Positions 22,601 through 27,925 of a stretch of DNA of 27,925 nt are shown piece by piece (position 1 is the first letter of the stretch; every line of letters starts with the position of its first letter). This DNA comes from Azolla pinnata (Eukaryota > Streptophyta > Polypodiopsida > Salviniales > Salviniaceae), in the NCBI GenBank assembly GCA_037176905.1, contig JBBBWG010033063.1, positions 4,866 through 32,790 of the forward strand. The letters run 5' to 3'. A model generated the notes under the pieces. The model was not told the DNA's origin and searched no databases. It saw only the letters and a program-made list of their open reading frames with translations. Made by a program: the position numbers and the translations under genes.

Positions 22601-23897
22601 ATTTGAATAGAAGTGTATGTGGAATGATTTGTATTCCTTCTTTGTAATAAATCACCATGGGAAATTGAAATACATTTGTTGTTTCATTAACAAGCAAATT
22701 CATGATAACCAAATTAGCAAAGCTCCAGAATGGCGCATGGAAATCTATCAAGCTACTTGGTCATACTAATACCTCCATGCTACTGCCTAAAATTATTCTT
22801 CAAAACTCTGGGCATCTCCTAATATGGAAAATATAGAAAGTAGCCTTAATGGAAGTATGAAGAACCCCATCGACAACAAACGTGCAACCTTAAATAAGAT
22901 AATTTTAGCACTTGTTGATCATAAGAAATGGCAAAGCAATAAAACTGTGGCTGGTTTGCATGGCTTTGCATAGCTGAAGGCTGAATCCATCAAATGCAAC
23001 AGAGACACCTAAACGGACTAGAGCCGAATGTATTGTTACATTGAATAGTTCTTGTGATGTCTATGTAAGCATTGTTCTCACGTTGCTAATCAATGTCGGG
23101 TTTTTGCAGACATGAAGTCTTGGAAGTAGGGATATTTGGTTGTGTAGTGCTTTGGTTGACTGAATTATAAGCATGGGAAAGCATTATTTGCTCTTTCAAA
23201 AGATTCAGCCACATGATTATTTTTACTTTTGTATTTATGCGCTCTTTTCTTTTCTAAATTCAGGCCAAAGCCTTGGATGAGAAACGGGAGCGTGATATGA
23301 AGACAGAAAGAGATCAAGCAGAAAGACAAGTAAGAAAGTGTTCATTATTAAAATTTAATGCTGTTCTTGGTCTCTGCATGCAGTCAAGATGGATTTTTGA
23401 TGATTGCTTTAATTTTGCAGAGGGCAGGTGAACTTGTGGATGGCGAGATCAAAAGATGGGCAGCTGGAAAGGAAGGGAATTTACGTGCCTTGCTATCAAC
23501 ACTTCACTATGTACAAATCTGTATTTGTGTGTACTCTCACTTGTCCATGTAGTTCATGAATGCAAACTAATGGATTGTTTTTGTGGATGGCTATGTTTCT
23601 AGGTTCTCTGGCCAGAGTCCGGTTGGAAGCCAGTATCATTAACAGACCTTATTACTAGTACAGCTGTTAAAAAAGTATACAAAAAAGCCACTTTGTGCGT
23701 CCATCCCGACAAGGTTCAGCAAAAGGGTGCTACAATCCAGCAGAAATATGTTGCTGAGAAGGTTTTTGATCTCTTAAAGGTTTGTTCACATTTTTATCGA
23801 AAGAGATAAAACATAGACGGTTTGCAATTTTATTGATAGCGCCTGTTTGCTTCCACAGGAAGCATCAAATAAGTTCAATGCAGAGGAGCCATGCTAG
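16663..23897 (+). CDS. auxilin-like J-domain protein, clathrin uncoating co-chaperone (9 exons, about 913 aa)
   Basis: The exons are 16663-16888, 16986-17448, 19132-20593, 20824-20941, 22094-22194, 23264-23329, 23421-23510, 23603-23779 and 23859-23897. They total 2742 nt, all in phase with GT-AG introns. The N-terminus ([14 protein letters not shown]) matches the plant auxilin-like family. DPF tripeptides at about residues 80, 249 and 272, and FxxF/LL motifs such as LLSGF, are the kind that bind the AP-2 ear and clathrin. Residues ~549-705 are a highly charged Arg/Glu/Lys helix, followed by [11 protein letters not shown]. The C-terminal ~120 residues form the auxilin J domain with [12 protein letters not shown] and the Hsp70-stimulating HPD at 876-878 ([12 protein letters not shown]). 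The family recruits Hsc70 to strip clathrin from vesicles in the cytosol. An oddity is that the usually conserved Trp after the last helix start (KEAWNKF) is Ser here (S904). Confidence 0.93.
17449..19131 (+). other. intron 2 of the auxilin-like gene (1.7 kb)
   Basis: Its donor is AAG|GTAAAT and its acceptor is TCTATTCAG. It is AT/T-rich. It holds a 24-bp imperfect direct repeat (18400-18423 and 18432-18455, TTTGAYTTCCCRTC core) and a weak palindrome near 17668-17697. No extra exon is needed for phase. Confidence 0.65.
20942..22093 (+). other. intron 4 of the auxilin-like gene (1.15 kb)
   Basis: Its donor is TTTTTG|GTACTT and its acceptor is TTGCATAG. Flanking coding sequence joins in phase as Gly-Gly-Ser. 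It contains the CATCA-rich repeat at 21135-21245 and otherwise nothing recognisable. Confidence 0.65.
21135..21245 (+). repeat. degenerate CATCA/CAT-rich decamer repeat
   Basis: About ten loosely related units of the form GCATCANNC, CATACACCAT and CACCCATCAC follow one another within intron 4. Confidence 0.5.
22195..23263 (+). other. intron 5 of the auxilin-like gene (1.07 kb)
   Basis: Its donor is GAGCT|GTATGA and its acceptor is TAAATTCAG. It contains an old tandem duplication at 22239-22448. I see no coding sequence. Confidence 0.6.
22239..22448 (+). repeat. diverged two-copy tandem duplication, about 105 bp
   Basis: TGCTGAAAAGTG occurs at 22241 and 22346, and ATGACTGCATGCACT at about 22309 and 22418. 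Intervening sequence is diverged but of similar length. Confidence 0.6.
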
Positions 23898-24560
23898 TGC
23901 TCATGAACGAAGAGGTGAATGATTTGTGCAGAGGCTAGCAGAGAAAATGCATTGATGTTGAGCCTTTTTGACACACAAAAGAGACAGGAGGGTATAAGCC
24001 TACAAATTTTCACGAAGGCTTCCGTGTTCACAAAAATTATTATGTAATGTTGCAGTGATAAGTTGCTGCTGGTCATGGTTGAGATCAGATCAGAATCATG
24101 GATGCCCTCACCGCCGACAAAATGTGGATGGGCCATTTCAAGTTTCAAAAGTTGCTGCTGAGCTTTGCACGTGTGGTTTTGTGCGTAGGCATGCTATCTA
24201 TAGTCGATTGACCCTTCTATCCCAATACAGCTTCATCAGTATTTTAAGTACTGAGAATGGTTTCGATCATCAGAGTGTATATATATATATATATTTTTTT
24301 TCTATGTACATCACTGATTGTATGATTGGATCATAGCTTCAATTCTGTTGAAAAGCAGGAACTGCAGCTTGTGGATTCCTTCAGTTTCCATGTATTTTGA
24401 CATCAAACGATGAAAGGGTATAACAAATTTTCCAGTTGAAACGCTTTTCCACCTGTTCTTTCTGGTTTCAAACATTAGCTTGTATGTAAGTACCGTGAAT
24501 GCAATCTGGTTTATAAAAATCTGTTCCTAAGTATGTTGACTTTCATCGAACTGTGTTGTG
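23898..24560 (+). other. 3' UTR and intergenic DNA after the auxilin-like gene
   Basis: This lies downstream of the TAG stop. It includes a TA dinucleotide run followed by T8 at about 24277-24301. No canonical AATAAA was found on plus here. Plant poly(A) signals are loose, so the end of the transcript is not placed. Confidence 0.4.
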
Positions 24561-24600
24561 GATAGTAATCAATTCACTGCCAAAAACCCATCAATGGAAT

Positions 24601-24632
24601 GAATGCCCAGTGCTCATTTGAACATTGGGCAT
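24601..24632. other. short hairpin between convergent genes
   Basis: AATGCCCAGTG pairs with CATTGGGCATT (one G-T wobble) around a 10-base loop. It lies between the tail-to-tail auxilin and MAPK genes. A role in 3'-end formation is speculative. Confidence 0.45.
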
Positions 24633-24850
24633 TAGTTCTGTGCTTCCCTGTAAGCCTGAATGCTGCTGTTCCACATTCGTTCATGAATTTGGTAAATTTC
24701 AGGGAGCATTGGCTCAACAAGAGAGAACAGTGAAACAAACAGGAAATCAGCAAATGTTGACAACCAACCAGCAGTAACACTCCTGCAACATACAAGAACA
24801 CTCCTGAATCTACACCAATGAACCACTCCAAGTAAGAAACCTTCTGATTT

Positions 24851-24890
24851 GTGTGTGTGTATATATATATAGAGAGAGCGAGAGAGAGAG
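24851..24890. repeat. compound microsatellite (GT)5(AT)5(AG)n
   Basis: Three dinucleotide runs are directly abutted. They lie about 90-130 bp beyond the MAPK stop codon, so they are probably within its 3' UTR, where the sense strand reads CT, AT, AC. Confidence 0.9.
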
Positions 24891-24978
24891 TCGATGAAGG
24901 AAGGAGCGACACCAGATGAATATACATTTAACATGGTGTAAACCATTCGGTGTACACAACTTATACATGTGGAAACAA

Positions 24979-26100
24979 CTATTGCTGGGGCAATATGCCC
25001 GGGTTCTCCTTTCCAGAGTTCATCGCGATCGCCTTCTTCCATATCATCTCTTGGATCTCGTCCACAGAGAGCGAGGAGTTGTAACAATCACAGTCGAAGG
25101 AAGAAGGGCAGACGGGCTCATCCGAAGGATCATGGAGGCTCGAGAGGTATGGGTGACTAAGAGCCTCTGCAGCAGTGATCCTTTTTGTGGGATCGAAAAC
25201 CAGCATCCGCTCAGCAAGGTCACAAGCCAGGGGTGAAACATGAGGGAACAGGGCTGTCAACGATTGCCTTGTATACCCAGACAAGAAGGTCAAAATATGC
25301 GTTTGAGCTGCGGATTCGGAGAGGAAAGCCAAGTCATTCTCGGCTGGCGATCCTAACAGTTTCGCAATCAGCTTGAGGTGATTCACAGGATGCTCTTGAT
25401 GACTGCTAGCAGGGAATGGAGTCTTCCCAGTAAGCATCTCCAGGAGCAAGCATCCAGCAGACCATATGTCAACAGCTGCACTGTACAATCTGCTCCCGAG
25501 CAGAAGCTCCGGAGCTCTATACGGCCTCGTCACGACATACTCGGTGAGGAACTCATCTTCTGACGAGGTGATCGATGTGCGGGCGAGGCCGAAATCGCAG
25601 ATCTTCAGCATGCAATCGTCACAATTCACGAGAATGTTGCTGGGCTTCAGGTCGCGATGAAGAATATTGCCCGAATGAAGGTATTTGAGGCCCCGGAGAA
25701 GCTGGTATATGAAGAACTGGCAGTAGCTGTCCCCAAGGCATTGCGATGCTTTAAGAGCTTGTTGCAGGTCGGTATCCATCAATTCGGAGACGATGTAGAC
25801 ATCGTGGAAATCAGAAATTTGAGCAGGGATGATTAGATCTTTGATGGAGAGGACATTCTCGTGGCAGATGTGAAGAAGCAACATGATCTCGCGGAGGGTT
25901 CGGGAAGCAGTCAAGCGGGTTTTGAAGGCGTTAGAGATCTTCTTGATAGCAACATTCTCTCCGGTTTGCAGGTTAGTGAAAGCATACACTTCTCCATAGG
26001 CACCAGTACCCAAGGCTCTGATCGGGTGATAATAGTCATATACTACAAATTCACCCCCAGGAGTATGGTATCTTGAATAGTTCTTACCCGCGCCCACCAT
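24979..26100 (-). CDS. MAP kinase, TEY type, intronless coding region (373 aa)
   Basis: This serine/threonine kinase of the MAPK family phosphorylates Ser/Thr-Pro sites downstream of a MAPK kinase. Visible features are the P-loop GTGAYGEV (31-38), catalytic Lys53 (VAIKK), HRDLKPSN (148-155), DFGLAR (169-174), the TEY activation motif (186-188) and a common-docking motif LHDPSDEPVC (322-331). Length and layout fit plant group A/B MAPKs. The start is the first ATG after an in-frame TAG four codons upstream. Oddities: the P+1 loop reads TRPYRAPE where the family has TRWYRAPE (codon 193, CCG at 25522-25524). There is also a short insertion after the FP of subdomain X (FPASSHQEHPVNHL). The coding region has no intron, whereas plant MAPK genes usually have several. 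Catalytic residues are intact, so activity is plausible but substrate docking may differ. The paralogue number cannot be assigned. Confidence 0.93.
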   Translation of the reverse strand: MVGAGKNYSRYHTPGGEFVVYDYYHPIRALGTGAYGEVYAFTNLQTGENVAIKKISNAFKTRLTASRTLREIMLLLHICHENVLSIKDLIIPAQISDFHDVYIVSELMDTDLQQALKASQCLGDSYCQFFIYQLLRGLKYLHSGNILHRDLKPSNILVNCDDCMLKICDFGLARTSITSSEDEFLTEYVVTRPYRAPELLLGSRLYSAAVDIWSAGCLLLEMLTGKTPFPASSHQEHPVNHLKLIAKLLGSPAENDLAFLSESAAQTHILTFLSGYTRQSLTALFPHVSPLACDLAERMLVFDPTKRITAAEALSHPYLSSLHDPSDEPVCPSSFDCDCYNSSLSVDEIQEMIWKKAIAMNSGKENPGILPQQ

Positions 26101-26125
26101 CTCTTTGAGCTATAGAAAATGAACA
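26101..26125 (-). promoter_or_regulatory. possible 3' splice site in the MAPK leader
   Basis: On the minus strand, TTGTTCATTTTCTATAG ends at 26110, nine bases above the ATG. It has a pyrimidine tract and AG fit for an acceptor. A leader intron would then place the promoter further right in the window. This is a signal match only. Confidence 0.35.
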
Positions 26126-26431
26126 AGCAATCAGTTGGATCCAATTCAGCAGAACCTTCTCTGTCCCTTTTTTCATGCCTTTTGCTTCTTCACATTTTCT
26201 TGCACATCTGACATACTTCTCGGTTCTGATCAATGAGGGTCTTTTCTCTGCTTTCCTAATATTCAAGCTTAAGAATCGATTAACCTTCTCATTACCTAAC
26301 CCTGCCTTTCAATTCCTGCCATTTAACTGTAGGTGAATGAGGGATCTTCTTCCGACTTTCTCTCCCATAACTACATTTTCGACAAACTTTTCCTCTTCCT
26401 ACTTTCCAACGAGGACCGATGACTCCTCAAC

Positions 26432-26520
26432 CCGAGTCCAAAGAGAATTCCTACTTGGTCCGATTCCAAAGAGGAATCTTCCTCGGTCCGATCCCGACGA
26501 GGTATTTTCCACTTCCTTAT
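26432..26520 (+). repeat. 28-bp tandem repeat, about 3 copies
   Basis: Units at 26432-26459 and 26460-26487 share CCGA(G/T)TCCAAAGAG and an ending CTTGGT/CTCGGT. A third, partial copy begins CCGATCCCGACGAGG at 26488. Confidence 0.75.
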
Positions 26521-26739
26521 TCAAAGCACGATCATTCCTCGACCTGATTCAAAACAAGGTTTTATCACAACAAAAAGGATTTTGATTCTATCCCTCAACG
26601 TTCTCGCTCAATGTATAGCTTGTCCTGTTTGGCATACCAAGTTTCCTGAAAAATAAGATTTCGATTTTGCATTTCTCCGTATTCTGGAACCTAAAACTGT
26701 TTATAATATTATCTCAGTTTCTCATTCTCTCCTTCTCTC

Positions 26740-27132
26740 AATGGATACAGGAAACATAGAAATCTATAGATTCTGTCTCTATGGTTGCAGGATATGAAGA
26801 AATCAAAGGATTCTCTCGCTGTGTAGCAATGGATGCAAGATATGAAGAAATCAAAGGATACTCTCTCTCTCTCTCTGTGTATTTATCTATGGATGCCATG
26901 GATGCAAAGTATAAGCAATCAATGGACTCTCTCTCTCTCTCTTTTCTCCACAGATGCCAGATGTGAAGAAATCAATCAATGCTCTCTATATGGATGCAAG
27001 ATACGAACAAATTGATGGGCTATCTCTCTACAGAGAGATATGAAGAAATCAAAGAAACCGCTCTCTTCTTCCCTCTGTATACATAGATGGAAGCTAAGAA
27101 GAAATCAATGGAGAGACTCTCTACCTCTCTGA
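26740..27132 (+). repeat. degenerate minisatellite, about 7 units of 40-95 bp
   Basis: The recurrent unit is ATGGATGCAAGATATGAAG, AAATCAAAGGA, then a CT-rich tail. Units begin near 26740, 26780, 26829, 26890, 26952, 26990 and 27087. Tails vary in CT number, explaining the length variation. Several units have an ATG and stay open briefly, but none forms a convincing gene. Confidence 0.8.
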
Positions 27133-27505
27133 TTTCTGTAGCATTTAGGAACAAGAAATACCTGGATGGATCTTAAAAGCCGGTTATCTCACTTCCCTAT
27201 CAGCATTTCCTCTTTCCGCTTTCAGAAATGCTCCAGAGCAAGGTAGATATACTTCTGAACCCAGATGTAGGTCACAGAACAACCTTCCTGCCCTCGGATC
27301 AGCACAGCCGATATAGTTCTGATGCAGATAGCAAGGAATGCTGGCTTCTTTCTCTTCGGTCCAGAACCTCCGGAATTTATATGGGTAAGAGTTGAGCAAA
27401 GAGAAGAAGGAACTTCCTACCTTCGCCTCTTGTTCTTCTTGTTTGTCGTCAAGTTCCGAAGGAATCTCTTGTGCTTGGAGGATGCAGGCATCAATTCCGA
27501 AATCT
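27133..27505. other. no gene recognised
   Basis: A 71-codon open frame on minus (27399-27184) has no recognisable domain. This stretch may be leader or promoter DNA of the MAPK gene or of a gene beyond the window. Confidence 0.3.
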
Positions 27506-27566
27506 TTTCTCCTCCTCCTCCTGCTCCTCCTCCTCCTCCTCCTCCTCCTCCTCCTTCGTCTTCTTC
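27506..27566 (+). repeat. CTC/CTT microsatellite
   Basis: An almost pure run of CTC (CTCCTCCTC...) changes to CTT at its right end. Confidence 0.9.
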
Positions 27567-27730
27567 TTCTTCGCTCTTTCAGCTACAATGCTTTACAGGA
27601 CCTGCATTTGCCCTCGCTCATTCTCTGTCGTGCTCAGAGCACGGAAGAAGGGAGCATACAGTGTCGGGAGAAGAAACCCACGTCCATGAATGGAAGAGAA
27701 AAGCTTCCATCGTCTCCGCTTCCCAGGATC

Positions 27731-27925
27731 CTGTCTTCTTCTTCTTCTTTCTCCTCCTTCTTCCTCCCTGCTTCTTCTTCTTCTTCTTCTTTCTCCTCCT
27801 TCTTCCTACCCCGCTTCTTCTTCTTCTTCTTCTTCTTCCTCCTCCTCCTCCTCCTCCTTCCTCCCCTGCTTCTTCTGCTTCTTCTTGTTTTTCTCCTCCT
27901 CCTCCTTCTTCCTTCCCTGCTTCCT
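27731..27925 (+). repeat. CTT/CTC minisatellite reaching the window end
   Basis: Four units of about 38-55 bp each run from (TTC)n through CTCCTCC and TTCC, and close with CCCTGC or CCCCGC. A fifth is cut by the window edge. Confidence 0.8.

Noticed and set aside
27471..27689. 72-codon plus-strand frame with poly-Ser stretch
   Set aside because: The Ser run is a translated CTC/TCC microsatellite and the rest has no recognisable features.

Overview
This window is nuclear DNA of a land plant. The evidence is TTTAGGG-type (plant) telomeric repeats at the left edge, AT-rich GT-AG introns, a plant auxilin-like gene and a plant-type MAP kinase with a TEY activation loop. The lineage cannot be fixed from the sequence. 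One intronic inverted repeat resembles Stowaway MITE ends, which leans weakly towards flowering plants. A 100-N gap shows that this is a draft assembly.

Layout: (1) 1-1.3 kb is a short degenerate telomeric tract, a GAA run and non-coding DNA. (2) 1784-11013, minus strand, is a 17-exon gene whose exons join in phase to 1150 codons. It encodes coiled coils flanking about ten tryptophan-centred, Sfi1-like repeats. This is the least familiar gene here and the best candidate for new biology. A purine-rich stretch at about 13.04-13.19 kb looks like its non-coding first exon and promoter. (3) 13.2-14.47 kb is a TGCATG-based minisatellite. (4) 14.5-16.1 kb is repetitive, possibly transposon-derived, DNA with the assembly gap inside a 21-bp repeat. 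(5) 16663-23897, plus strand, is a 9-exon auxilin-like clathrin-uncoating gene (913 codons) with a C-terminal J domain. Its leader is strongly CT-rich and contains a 60-bp tandem duplication. (6) 24979-26100, minus strand, is a single-exon MAP kinase with an unusual Trp-to-Pro change in the P+1 loop. (7) 26.1-27.9 kb is upstream DNA carrying several degenerate minisatellites and CTT/CTC tracts.

The Sfi1-like and auxilin genes are head-to-head; the auxilin and MAPK genes are tail-to-tail. Nothing suggests that they form one pathway. Exon boundaries were derived by hand from splice signals and reading phase, without transcript data.
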